From Calliopsis andreniformis (Eukaryota > Arthropoda > Insecta > Hymenoptera > Andrenidae): DNA of 64,000 nt. Below the pieces are notes generated by a model. The model ran no database searches and was not told the origin of the DNA. It saw only the letters and a program-made list of their open reading frames with translations. Location: NCBI RefSeq assembly GCF_051401765.1, contig NC_135071.1, positions 8,844,961-8,908,960 of the forward strand, given 5' to 3'. Shown piece after piece: positions 37,080 through 49,500 of the stretch. Numbering within the stretch: position 1 is the first letter of the stretch; each line of letters begins with the position of its first letter. The position numbers were made by a program, and so were the translations under genes.

Positions 37080-38150
37080 AGGATGTGAATCGAACATTAA
37101 TCTGACGTCCTTTGGATGTATGGTGCTGTCTAGGGTTATACAAATGTCTGATTCACGCTTCCAAACACCTTATGTTACAAAATCGGAGGTCTTTAAGACG
37201 TCTTCAGTACGTTAAAGAGATATTTTGAAGACATCTTAACACATCGAATTCGAGGTCGATATATGTATCGAGTAGAAGGTCGGGACTTGTGACGAATAGA
37301 AGGTGTATAACACGCTTCATAGATATTTAAAAGACAAATGTTTCAGACGCTTTTAAGATATCCATCTGATACGTCTTTGAGACATCTTAAGGACGAAAAT
37401 TTCATATGTTCTTAAAACATCTCCCAAATAGCACAGAGACATCTTAAAAACGTCTTAAAAACATCCAAAAAAGTCCTAAAAATTCCAAAAAACGTCTCTG
37501 AGACGTCCGATGTTACAGATCAGTATGTCTCTAGGACGTCTTAAGAAACATTTATAAGACATCTTAAGGACGTCCAAATTATGTCTATAAGACGTTCAGA
37601 CAAAAATTAGAGGTTTTTAAGACGTCCAAAAGCGTAAGTCTGTAGGACGTCCATGTAGTATGTCTTTAAGACGTTTTATAGACGTAAGACTTTGCAAGTC
37701 TTTAAGATGTACGCTCTTGGATGTTTTTAAGGCGTCTAAATTATGTCGTAAGACATTCAGGCATAAAATGAACATAAAATAGACGTCTTCAAGACGTTGT
37801 GTGCTATCTGGGCTATCTGATACATCTTTTAAATGTTTTAAGAATGTAAAAAGACGCCTTTAAGATATCCATGTAGTATGTCTTATGGTACGTCTTATGA
37901 ACGTTAATTTCAGACGTTTTTAAGACATCCACGCGGTATATCCTACAGTACGTCTTAAAGACATAAATTTTGGATATCTTTAAAACATCCATTATTGTGT
38001 CTTTAAGATATCTTATGGATGTAAATTTCAGAAGTCCGTAAAATGTCTGCTGTCAGATGATTTTAGGCCATCTAAATTATGTCGTAGGACGATCAGCCAT
38101 AAGATGGACAAAAAATGGACGTTTTCAAGATATTGTATGCTATTTAGGAT
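37080..38150. repeat. Array of GACGTCTTAA-like motifs with internal element ends
   Basis: About 1.1 kb dominated by words such as AAGACGTC, GACGTCTTAA, GACATCTTAA and AAGACGTTTT. Within it CCCAAATAGCAC (37423-37434) and GTGCTATCTGGGC (37801-37813) are inverted, defining a unit of about 390 bp. A further end-like word (TATGCTATTTAGG, near 38131) closes a second unit, and GTGCTGTCTAGGG near 37121 a partial one. Relatives lie at 42110-42340 and, reversed, at 44166-44439. Possibly a non-autonomous transposon family whose body is a satellite. Confidence 0.75.
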
Positions 38151-38164
38151 AGGATATATGTATA

Positions 38165-38590
38165 CAGGGTGTTCCAAAATCGATAGTATAAGCGGTAAAA
38201 AGGTGATTCTATATAAAAAAATAAGCCAGAAATATACAATAGACTTTTTTGATATCATGCTTTGCTTTCGAGAAAATTGAGCTGGAATTATGGTGGGGTG
38301 CAAGTGTACGGAAATACAATTTTTGGTGCTCGAAGGGTACACAAGGCAAGGAAAACACTCTCGATCTGATCACTGACTGTCTCCACTACACGCTAGAAAC
38401 ATTCCCTTTTCTCCGATTATCCCCCAAACGCCTGAAACTATAGTTCGAGACACATACACGGTCAAAATTCAAAATCAATTTTCTCGCAAACGAAACGTGA
38501 TATCAAACATTTTTATTCTATATTTTCGTCTTATTTTTACGTATCGAATAATTCCCTTTCCGCTTGTGCCATCAGTTTTGGGACACCCTA
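38165..38590. mobile_element. Long-inverted-repeat (foldback) MITE, uninterrupted copy
   Basis: The left end CAGGGTGTTCCAAAATCGAT and right end ATCAGTTTTGGGACACCCTA are inverted. The arms stay alignable for about 125 bp (38165-38290 against 38465-38590), including GATATCATGCTTTGCTTTCG versus its mirror. TA lies outside both ends (38163-38164 and 38591-38592). The centre (38290-38465) is shared with the interrupted copy at 9783-10448. 426 bp, non-coding. TA duplications suggest Tc1/mariner-type mobilisation; the parent element is unknown. Confidence 0.9.
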
Positions 38591-38749
38591 TATATGAACT
38601 TTTCTCATTATTTTTAGGTTCTGAACCAGTACCTAAAGTATTGCCTACTTATTACAAGACACTTTGTACAATATATATATTAGAAGTCTGTAATGAATCT
38701 ATTATAAATAAATTTCTATGCAGAAATTTATCTATTTACAAGTTACAAA

Positions 38750-39185
38750 GCATTTCCAAAGGGCGTCGAAAACGCAGATCAGCCTTCGAGGCCAGAAAAG
38801 TCGACGAGGGGCGTGGAGTTTCCGCGCAGCAGTCAGGGGAAGAGGAAGACGGAAGGGAAGGAAGGATTCGCTGATCTCCTTTATTCCTTTTCCACCTGGA
38901 TTAGCCGAACTCCAAGAGGCCCCGACCCTACTCTTTCGCGTATTGACAAGCAACAACGGGATCCTCCTCTGTCCCTTCGACTCGGCTCTCCTTCACCTGC
39001 GCAGCACCGGAGTTTCACCTGGATTGCTGGATGCGGCTATGCATATTTTTACTTCCTGCGTCCCAATGCGTGCTGCCGCTTCGAGAGGCAGAGGAATAGC
39101 TCTCTGCATCTCTCCCTTCCACTTCGAAGTCGGCCACCGAGCTCCAGGTGCAACTCGGACGACGCAGGTGTAATCACTAAATGAT
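38750..39185. other. GC-rich island
   Basis: Purine-rich (GGGGAAGAGGAAGACGG) then CpG-rich sequence with overlapping open frames of 123 and 151 codons on the + strand and 69-74 codons on the - strand. None encodes a recognised protein. Contains CACCTGCGC and CACCTGGAT E-box words. Regulatory DNA is a reasonable guess. Confidence 0.4.
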
Positions 39186-40888
39186 TTTTTTTTTCCTCGC
39201 TTTGGTGTCGCGTGCGGCTCGGATAAGACAGATGAATCGCATTACACGAGTCGACCATTAAGTTTGGAAGTCACTCCTTGTGCCCCTGCGCTTCGACTTT
39301 CGACGCAGTTGTGTTTTTGAAGGATTTTATTAGGCAAGGGTAACAGTTCTCTCATGCTTAAGCGATAAGGATCTAACAAGTGTTCTTTGTGTAGTTCTTT
39401 ACTTACGATTGAATATTTAGTTAAGCTTTGTTTGTGTTCTGAGTATGAGGTATCTAGAACAAGTAATGTTGGTGTTTGGTCTCGTTTATTCATTTCGTGT
39501 CTATGTAGATTTAACCAAGTCGTTCACAGGCTAAAATGGCTAATTTTACTTTTTGAATTTTTCAATATTCAAGGTTAAAGTACTTATTCAATGTTTAACT
39601 CTTCATATTTAAAATAAATGTAAATATTTTTGCTTTTTGGTGTTAGTAGATTTGATAAATGAGCGGCTTAGTTAATCTTTAATTTTAATTAAATTCGTGA
39701 CTAGTGGAACATATAGAAAGTATCCCATTTTATACTATTATTGCAATTTACGCCTACATTATTTGATTATTTGTTGTACGTAAAAACGATTAAGGTGAGA
39801 TTGAATTGTTTCAAGGGAAGCATACTTTTATGAGGGATATAATTAGTTGTTTTTTTGTAAATGAACACGTATAAAAGACGTGTAAAAGTCACATACATTT
39901 TTTAAAATGAAATGCCAAAATTCTATTACTATAGTCTGTTATATACTTTTATAAAATTTTAAACAATTCTAAAACATTTTAAGGTATACAATGTACAAAA
40001 AATATTGAAAATATGTTAGCGAACATTATTTTTTTTTGTTTTATCGGTGATCGATTAAGTTTTTATCGGCCGTCTCAGTTACAATTCGCGGTCTTTGCTC
40101 TCGCGGCGGGATTTTCGAATCAAAGCGACACGCGTGAAATTAATGAAATGATTTTACTTTTATTTCTTGCGACCAACAATGAGATCATTCAATGAGCCTT
40201 TCCTTTTTATCGGGACGGTTTATCTACCCCTTGCATTTATCGCTTCGCTTTACACCAGATTTCTTAAATTAATTCAACCTTTTGTCCAAAATCCGCCAAC
40301 TCACCTCACTGTGAAACAAAGTTGATAGCTGGACAGAAAATAGTCGACTACTGTCGCTAATCAGACTAGTGACTCTGTCTGAGAATATTCGAGATATGGG
40401 TGCAATTTTTTTAAAAGTAGTTAAATCTTTTTTTAGCTTCATAAAATAATTTTGCATTATTTTTATTATTCTTGCTTCATTCTTAATTACTCCTGTACTT
40501 TCTTATATTATTATGTATTTTTTAAATTTTCGTTGTCAGTAACTAATTTGCTTTTTAAAAATTTTGAATATTTAATCATGCAGAAAATAAAATAAGATTA
40601 CGAAAGACAACGCTAGATTAATTTGACAATAAATTTAAGAAAACTAATAAAGTCTCATTAAGAATAGAAGTAGACAATTTTAAAATTTGTATTCATGAAC
40701 TGAATATTTGTAAAATTTATAAAAGAAAATTTTCCTTCATTTTCACGCAGGAAAAATGACCAAATTCCGTTTTTCTAAAATTATTGGTTATTTTAACTTC
40801 TTCTGAGATACTAACACATGTAGGTACATATGTACACTTAGTTCAGACGAATCTGGCCGCACTGTACTCTCATTGTCAGCCATTAAAT

Positions 40889-40937
40889 GAGAGAGAAAGA
40901 AGAGAGAGAAAGACAGACAGACAGAGAAAGAGAGAGT
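40889..40937. repeat. GA-rich microsatellite with (GACA) units
   Basis: Runs of GAGA are broken by AGACAGACAGACAGAG. Short, imperfect; GAGAG words could bind a GAGA-factor-type protein. Confidence 0.8.
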
Positions 40938-42109
40938 CGGTCGCACGTTTATGTTTTTCCAAATTAAATATTGTCGATGAAAGCATAACAAATTACATGT
41001 TACGCTTAGGACACGAAATTCTTCAATATTTTTTAATCCACTTTAAAAACACAAAATATAAAAATCCTTGAATATTACCAGATACTGTGTATACAGTGAT
41101 CAATCTGATTAGGGTCTGTAGCTAATTGCTTTCTTTTCACTCATGGGCAGGCTCGTAAATAATGTGAGGCGGTTCCTTTAGTGTGCAATCTTGTTGTACG
41201 CTCACATATACACGTGAAACAAAGTTGAATAACTTCTGCTTTGTCATTGTGACGGGAGGTGATTTCACGATATTATCTCACCAGGAAACCCCACTCTTAC
41301 TGACCATTAAGAATCCCGTCTGAATTAAAGCAACTTGGGGCAGTCATTAACAAGGTTGAATTATTTCTGCAAACTTGTGGGTTCCGTTTTGCTTGTTTGG
41401 GACGTTATGGTTAATCACTGTTCCTTTCCAAGGCGCAGTTGTTTTAATTATGAATTTCTTAATCTTAATACATGTTGTATTTGTTATTTTGTGTTTAAAT
41501 GAAAATGGCTACTTGAAGAAATGGTAAAATATGTAATAACTGTTGTGTATTATAAAATATAACCTAGCTCATTGGAAATTGGAATTTTAAGTTTCTTGAA
41601 AGGAAAACTGGTGAGTATAAGAATTTTGATAAGTACAAATATTTATTACACGTTTATGATTCACTGTGCATGTTTTAAGTGTTAGGATGGCCTACCTCTG
41701 AAGCAAATCGAGGCCACTAATATAAACAAAACTCTTGTTTACGTGTTTTATGTAGGTAATATCGAGTTGATGAGTACATAGAATGTATGTACATTTTAGA
41801 GTTAGCCGAAATGTCAAGCGTATAAATATGTACTTATTTGGCTCCTGAATTTTTACATTTCTTGTATTATTTTTTTATAATGTATTAATTTTAAAATCGT
41901 TAATGTACACATTGTGCATATATTTAAAGTTTAAAGTTTCTAGGTTTTAAGAAAAATCAAGAACTATTTGTGAGTTCGAAAGAAATTATACTTGTACTAA
42001 ATCAATTAACAAAATTGAAAAAAAAATCAAAATTATCTAACGAAACTTATTTTATCTAACCTCGCTTCTTGCAATAGTGTATTTCAAACAATTTGTAGTT
42101 GCGTCTCAT

Positions 42110-42340
42110 ATACCACAAGGACGTCTTCAAGACATCCAGTAAAGTCCTAAAAATGTCCAAAAGACGTCTTTGAAAGGTCTGAAGTTACAAATCAGTAAGA
42201 CTTTAAGATATCTTAAAAGATATTCATAAGATTCTTAAAAATATCCAAATTACAGTTATGAGATCTTCAGAAAAAAACAGATGTTTTTAAGATGTCCAAA
42301 ACCGTAAATCTTTAAGACGTCTTATAGCATAAATTTCAAA
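42110..42340. repeat. GACGTCTTAA-family relative, copy 2
   Basis: The sequence from ACAAGGACGTCTTCAAGACA onwards follows the same order of motifs as 37436-37680 (AAAGTCCTAAAAA, TGTCCAAAAGACGTC, TTACAAATCAGTAAG, GTCCAAAACCGTAAATC), with many substitutions. The distal end fades out near 42340 without a matching terminus. Confidence 0.7.
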
Positions 42341-42479
42341 AGTCACATTTTTTCATTTCTCGCAATTTTACAAAAAACCAGCCCCACAAATACTCTGCCT
42401 CATCGTACATAAATTGAAAAACACATTCCCGCCATTTCAAAAGCCTCATACTTCAATTTTTTATCCCTCCATATCCTTG

Positions 42480-43030
42480 ACACCTGAACCATTTCATCCT
42501 CGCAACCCCATTCGTCCACGCGACTCCGATTGCGCGGATGTACGATCTGAAACTTATGTACCAGAACAAACATTTCCGGACGCAGCGCAGTTCCATTCGA
42601 TGAAAAAGATATTTATAATCAGCAAACATTTTCAACCCCCTCCCTCCGCGGCCTCGCCCCTCTTGAAATCGTACCATTTAACCTCGCCACTTTACAAGCA
42701 ACAAGAGGCTGCCATAGCGCATCAACGTCCATCGTCCCTTCTTTCTGCAGGTGTGTAAAATCATCCAGGTGTATAAAATTCCCTGTTACCCACAGACCTG
42801 CAATTTTGTTGCATTAAAATACGCAGCTATAACGCGCGAAACAAGGTGCTGTGCTCAGCCATTACGCGAGCACGGCCACAGGCCTCATCGCGTGGACCAA
42901 AGAGGGTGTCGTCCCTGCAACCCCGACAATTGGACAAGATGCTACGTTAGCTCCTGTAATAGTAACAAGGAGAATTGCGAAGGGGAACATTTTTTGTGCT
43001 TATTGCAAACAGAGCAGAGAAGGAACATGT
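42480..43030. other. GC-rich block with possible splice-acceptor-like site
   Basis: Open frames of 114 (42414-42758) and 102 codons (42751-43059) overlap in different frames. CTTCTTTCTGCAG at about 42739-42751 would make a good acceptor, but the sequence after it is not clearly coding and no donor completes an exon. No domain is recognised. Confidence 0.3.
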
Positions 43031-43256
43031 TAATTTCGCGGATGCACGATTTAACATGAGTAATGATTTTGGAAATTTTGTACACCGTGCTCGATAATCG
43101 GATTGCATATATGTATTGCAAAAGTGACACAACTGAAAGAAGTATATACATTTCGTAAGAAGTGCAGAAGACAATTTAGATACTTACGAGTAAAATATTT
43201 ACTAAATAAATAATATGGATGTAAAGAATAGTTTTACCTAATGAAAGCCATTTTAA

Positions 43257-43425
43257 ATAATTGTGCCGGTTAAATATTACGAAAGTGGTGTAAGTCCAAC
43301 ATTTTTTTTAGAATTTATGTCCTGATTTTTTGTGATTCAGCTCATCTCCATGCGATTCAATTAATAAAATAACTTTTTTTAAATTTGAAACTTACACCAC
43401 TTTCATAATAACCAGCACAATTTAT
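43257..43425. mobile_element. MITE with ATTGTGC...GTGGTGTAAGT arms
   Basis: The left arm includes ATTGTGCCGGTTAAATATTA then CGAAAGTGGTGTAAGT. The right arm includes ACTTACACCACTTTCATAAT then AACCAGCACAATTT. The arms are inverted over about 36 bp with few mismatches, around a 95-bp AT-rich centre. Single words of the same kind (CCACTTTTATAATCATCAGC) occur alone near 53369. Confidence 0.8.
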
Positions 43426-44165
43426 CTGAAGAACAGTTATGTTATTTGCGATAGATGATTTTCTTGTCAATATTTAAATAATTTATAATTTATATTCGAA
43501 GCGCTCTTTGAATAAGCTCTATAAATTCGATATTATTGTATTCAATATAATAAAACAGAGCGCATGCAGTTTTAGTGGAAGGCGGGGAATGCGCAACTCA
43601 TTAAATTATGGTGCAATTTACAATCCCAATAATTTTCTAATTAGTTTGTTTCATTCTTGGCACGTGTCTTCATCTCCTAGACCTTACATACTTCACGTGC
43701 TGGTAGGGACGCGGAAGCCTTAATCGCCTGATGTTATCTGCGACGAAGCCCTGACGAGTGAATCGCAATTTACTGTGCGCCACGCTAAGGCTCAAATAAA
43801 ACGAATACCCAATTAAATTTCCTCCACTCACCGACCGGCCTTTGCCGCTTCTTTTTTCCCCAGATTTTTTCCTTTCGACTCCATGCGGGCGCCACCTGCT
43901 CGTGCATGTTCGATCTACGTTCTCAAAATGGACAAAATCAATAAAACCGACGACTTCAACCCTAATATTATAAATACACCATCGATAGAAGAAACTTCTC
44001 TACCTAAAATGCCGACTAATCTTGTCTACGATACTAATACTGTGACTGCCAGGTTACTTGGTTGAAAGCTGGTGGTGTTTTTTTTTACGGAAATAGAAAT
44101 AGTATCGATTTGCATAACTATGAATCAAATTAACAAGATTTGTGTCTAACCTAGTAGAAAGAGCC

Positions 44166-44439
44166 ACCCAGGTAGTACACGACGCCTCGAAGATGTCTAT
44201 TTTATGTGTGAACGTCTTATAGATGTAATTTTTATGTCTTTGAGATGTCTTATGAATATCTTCTAAGACGTCTTAAACACAGACTGATTTATAACTTCGG
44301 ACATTTCAAAGACGTCTTTTGGACATTTTCAAAACTTTATTAGATGTCTTTAATGCGTTTTTAAGACGTCTTTGGACATTTGTGGGACTTTACTGGATGT
44401 CTTTAAGACGTTTTTAAGACGTTTTTGTACTATACGGGC
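44166..44439. mobile_element. GACGTCTTAA-family element, copy 3, inverted
   Basis: The ends are ACCCAGGTAGTACACGACG and TTTTGTACTATACGGGC, inverted to each other and matching the end words of the 37.4-37.8 kb unit. Its reverse strand follows the motif order of copies 1 and 2. 274 bp, non-coding. This is the most compact copy with both ends, and supports a transposable rather than purely satellite origin. Confidence 0.75.
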
Positions 44440-44486
44440 ACTGATTTTGTTTACTGGTAGCTTATTACAGAAAAAATATTATTACA

Positions 44487-44895
44487 TGTAGCAAGACCCT
44501 GATTAGCTGGTGTAATACTAAACTTGAACATAAGGAACCCTCTTGATGACTAATTTTATTATTTGCAATAGATTAACCGTAATTTAAGTATCAATGGATG
44601 TTCTATTGTACTCTTATTATCTAAACTGCGGACATTTATGCTAATTTAAAATTTTATAAATACTATTAGAATAATGAAAGCGAACTACAAATTTGGTCGA
44701 AACTTTAAACATTAGAACGTATATTTTAATTTTTCAATCTTGTACATTTTTGCATATTAGGTGCAGTTCGTTCTTATTTGCAGATTTAAATGTTTCATAA
44801 ACGCATAAAAATTCGCAGATTATTTATTATCATATCAAATATGATTAATTTTGGATAAAAGGGACTACGAATAATTAGAACTCGGTTAATAGAAG
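44487..44895. mobile_element. Pogo-like MITE, copy 3, interrupted
   Basis: TAGCAAGACCCTGATTAGCT starts a region aligned with 275-410 (ATTTGCAATAGA; TCTATTGTACTCTTATTAT). The right end, GGGACTACGAATAATTAGAA, matches 443-460. Between them lies an insertion with its own inverted ends at 44636-44818. The ends are diverged. Confidence 0.55.
44636..44818. mobile_element. CTGCGGATATTTATGC-family MITE, copy 3, nested
   Basis: The left end CTGCGGACATTTATGCTAAT and right end AAACGCATAAAAATTCGCAG are inverted over about 20 bp. The other pogo-like copy (270-475) lacks this segment, so it appears to have inserted into an existing element. Non-coding. Confidence 0.65.
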
Positions 44896-46079
44896 TTTTC
44901 CTACATACGAAACTTTTTTCTTAATGAATTTGAAGAGCATCGTTTTGGTAAAGTTTAAAAATGTTTACTGACACTTGGCAGTACCGCTGCACTGTAACAA
45001 AAGTAAAACTGAGTAAGCTTATCTTCTTGAATTGATGTTGCACTCTGAAATGCACTAGGTGTGTATCTGACTGTGTCAATGTATTGAAGCTACATACTTA
45101 TGGAGCTGAATTTGAGATGTATTAATAAGACAGGAAAGGATCCATGAGTTGGATCGCGCATGAAGCGTGACTTTGCGTGCTGGGAAACAACGGAAACAGT
45201 TGTGCAAGTCGTGATGAATTTGCATCTACGGTAATGAGTTTATAAAAAATCTTTCCAGACAGTTTTCGGAGAAGATGAAAATGGCGTTTGAGACGGACCA
45301 TATGATACATGTTGAATTACATAACAAAATAAAATTTTACACGTGGGCAAAAATTGCAAATTTTTAGGTATCATTAATTACGTTTTTTACATATTGATTG
45401 ATCAAAGGTAATAGGTATTATTCATGATCAGATCATGATGATAAATAATATTCTAATTTGCGAAATTAAGAAATCCCTCCTTTTAGTTTCTCTACGATTA
45501 AGTTATTGGACTCCAATATTCTTTTCTAATTGCATTCAGTAACAGATATCTTATTCCAAATATTCAAATGGAACCTGTACAGACAAACTCCAATAACTGT
45601 CGCATCGGAGTTACCTTTTTACACCTTGGAATATGTTTATCAACACGCTTGACAGCGCCGAATGTTTTGTGCCCAGCTTAACATTGTTACGTTTCAGAGA
45701 TCTGGTCGACATTATTTGTCAAGTTAACCGAGACGTCCTTTAACTACAAGCACCTGAAATTAATATCTTTAGCTCAGTTTATAAAAATTAAAATTCACAT
45801 AAACATTCACAGTCTACTTAAGATTTTAAACACCTAACCTATTAAGTTTGCCCATTTTCTATCATCCATCTTTATCTATTCCTCACTCTGTAAAAGAATG
45901 AATAAAACAATTATCATTGTCAAGAACTGTCACGCAACTTGCAATCACGACTCTCTAGAAGTATAGACAGTGTCAGGTAGACACCCTGTATATTATACGA
46001 AACGTAGGAACAAAGGAAAAATATTTATCGTTGAATAGGGCTAAAGTGGCAGATAGCGTCGATAAGGGCAGGGAAGAAG

Positions 46080-46345
46080 AATTTAAACGAATGCCATCGG
46101 TAGCTAGTAGTCAGTGAGTGTGTGTACAAGTTGGACGCGTGTGGAAACCTTGTGCGTGTGTACACATGACAGAGGCGTTCGGTCGAGAAGGAATGCTGCT
46201 TGGAATCACTAATTTTCTGTCGAATTTAATATACCGGTCGCGGCGGAGGGTACTCTACGAGTGTTATGGAAATTTTCAGTCTGTTAATGTGAGGAGACGG
46301 CCGCCGAAAGTTTGTCCGAACGTGTCATCGCGGTCAATTTAAATA
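46080..46345. other. GC-rich segment, possible promoter-like
   Basis: Contains TAGTCAGTGAGTGTGTGTAC near 46107, where TCAGT resembles an arthropod initiator, followed by CpG-rich sequence (CGGTCGCGGCGGAGGG near 46237). A 74-codon + frame (46118-46342) has no domain. A transcription start is possible but unproven. Confidence 0.3.
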
Positions 46346-46599
46346 TTCGATGGGACCTGGTTTAGGGAGTTAAAATTGGATGGTCCTTAACTCTCCATGG
46401 ATTAATGGCCTCATTAATATTCTTCGTTTAAGTGGGATTTACCGCTTGTACGAGAGGAAACAATTACTTTGTGACAAATGTGACTTATGAAATTAATACA
46501 TAATGGAAAAATATCATGTGCCTCGGTAAGGTGCTACATTCGTAATAGAATCTACGTGGATAATTTATTGATGGACAGGCATTAGTGAAATGAAGCCTT

Positions 46600-49500
46600 T
46601 CCATTTTTTTTTTTTCTCTTCCTTACGTTCTTTCAGCTTGTTTCGAAATCAAGGTTTTGACCTCTACAAGGCTGAATTTGTTGAATAATTCTTGTTCACT
46701 CATGATGCAATTTCTTACATATAGTGTCTCACCAAGGACAATTAGATTTACATGGTCCAATACTAAAGATTAGTTACTTCTTGTTTAAAAATGAAGAAAT
46801 CTGGATAAGAATTTGTATGTGAGAATTGCAAATGGAGTAGATAAAAAAATTCATGGCAGTAGTTTATGTAATTGGCTCAATAATGTTCTGATTGTATTTG
46901 AAAAAATCTCTAATTCACTGTTCCTATGCGCTATAATAGTCAACCTGACTTCAACAGTATTTAAATTGAGAAGGAATTAAGTAGAAGTTAAGTTAGTATG
47001 ATTTTGAATTATTTACCTAAGGAAAGAGAGTAGTCTTTATAAAAAGAAAGCCAAATCTTTCAAACCAACTTTAAACTTTTAGTGTTAACTTTCTCGATCC
47101 AATAGTAAAGTTAGATAAACATGGAGTACCATCATATTAATTTAGTAGCAAATATGCTTTAAAAATGTCTAATGATAATAATTTTTAACCTTCTAGCAAC
47201 TCAAGAATTATCGACGATACGACGCGACGTGTGCTTGCTACATTCTAAATTTGAACTTCAAACATCATACTGGAAAGCTATCTAAAAACAGGTTCCAGGG
47301 TTGATTAGAATAATATATTGAACGTGTTTACACAAACTAGTTTCAGCTAGTGAAATTTCGGAACTGAACTGAGGCAATGCTAAAACCTTGACATCAAATA
47401 CGATTGGCACATAGTAATGGGATGTGTACAAAATGCGAACTTCTTAAGTATTGTTATATAAACAAAAAATATTACAGTGGACATTAAGAGATAAAAATAT
47501 ATAAAAACTATTCGATGATCAATTTTAGTATAGGTGCAATAATTAAGATATTTAAAAATATTTAATTTTGCCACACTTTTAGCCTCCTAGTGACACCTAT
47601 CGACATTATGCTACATTAGAATCTCTCTCCACATTATGTTTCATTTATAACTGATTATTCAGTTTTGTAAGTATTTTATAATTTTGTATTACAAAATTAC
47701 AATGTTATTTACTAATTACAGTACTCTAATACTAACTTTGTTGTTTCAGAAATAGTTATTTCATGTGCTACTAAGCAAACGTTACATACATAAATAAAAT
47801 GAGCATGTGCAGCATTGAAATAAATTTGAAAATAATACATGGATTATTTAAAAAATTTTGAACTAAAAATCATGTATCTTCTAATGTCTTTTTAACCATA
47901 TGTTGGTGCAGTGATCGATAACTTAACTGCTCTATCATCTGATGGCAAATATATTTTTTAGAGTTTTCTATTTTATCACCAAACAGTCAATGTTCAGTGC
48001 ATTTCGATAAATGTATGTACTATGTACTTCTGTTTGTGATAAAAATATTATACATGTAAAATAATAATGAATAATATTCCTATATTATTTTCTTGAAAAA
48101 TATAACACAAACAATTTATAAACTGACAAGATGAAAAAATTACTCATTGGTGAATGTTGAAATTTTAAAATACTTTTTATAAATACATAACTTTAATTAT
48201 ACTTTTTATAAATATATTTTATAAACATATAAATTTTACTTCAAGAGCAGAGTACTTTTTCTTTTTGAGATTGTATTAAAACAGAGATTTAACAATGTTT
48301 CTAAATATGTAAATCGATGTAATAAATATGAGATGTACAGCAATACTTTTTCACACATACCCAGTTGAAATTATTAAAACTAAAATATTATTTAATGAAA
48401 TATATCACTTTTCCTTCATCTTTACTGCACACATATTACTCACTAAGCACAATAATTGTTCACGTAAGTTCGAGCACATGAAAGTTTTATAGCTAATAAA
48501 AATTAAAAATTGAATAATAAACCAAATTCGAAGATCTGTGTTAAACTAGGACTGGTAGGAGGTCAAATAATTTGTAAAGGTCAAAACTACTTGCTTTGTT
48601 GATAGGGAAATGGGTGAAAAACAAAGTTTCAATGAATCTTGATTAGAGTAATAAACCGTGACTAATACCGTCTACTAGTCTCTAATATTTATATCATTAT
48701 CATTGAAGGAATGTAAAATTATTGAAAAAATATAAAATATAGAAAAATATAGAAAATTCCTTGTTTCTATTCTAAATTTTCTAAATTTTCCATTTAATTA
48801 CTGTACCCATTAAGTACAAAACTGGGCTTAAAAATTTATGCAATTATTTCTGTACCTTAATATTTTCATATTCTTTTAAATGAAAATTATTTTCCTAATA
48901 CATTTAATTTTAGATCTACTATAGGTTTAGATCTAGTAAATTTTCCAAAAACATTCTTCTCAAATTGTCAAAACTTACATAAACTATTACAATTTCAGAA
49001 AATTAGTAATAGTAAAAATTTATATCTTACGATTAACGAAAAATTATTTTTCCAAACACCATATGCTTCCACTTTCATTCCTGTTAATAATCACAGAGAC
49101 TTTCACGAAATTAAAACCCCGAAAGGTATACTGATGCTTCCACCATTCTGTCGGAATAATGAAAATTTCAAACAGTCTATCCCTTTCGTAGTCTTTTACT
49201 TTTTAATGCAGGAGTTCACGATGAATGGACGATAATTCATTATGTGAAATTACGGCCTTTCATGCGTTTCAGTGTTTGTGTTTTCATGCATATCGAATGG
49301 CTTGGTTATCACTTAAAAATTAACGGGCGATTACGTATTTCGTTCGTACGCTAGCGATAAGAGCTGCATCGGTAGGGAAGATGGTTGCATAGTCTGGCGT
49401 GCAGTCTGCCGTTTACCATACCAAGTCGTTGGACTCAGCGTGCACTAATCGCTATTACATATGCACATTGCATTAAGGCAGGTCGCTGATGCACGTCGAG

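Noticed and set aside
45978..45995. GACACCCTGTATATTATA as the right end of a CAGGGTGTC element
   Set aside because: No left partner was found within a plausible distance, so at most it is a solo end.
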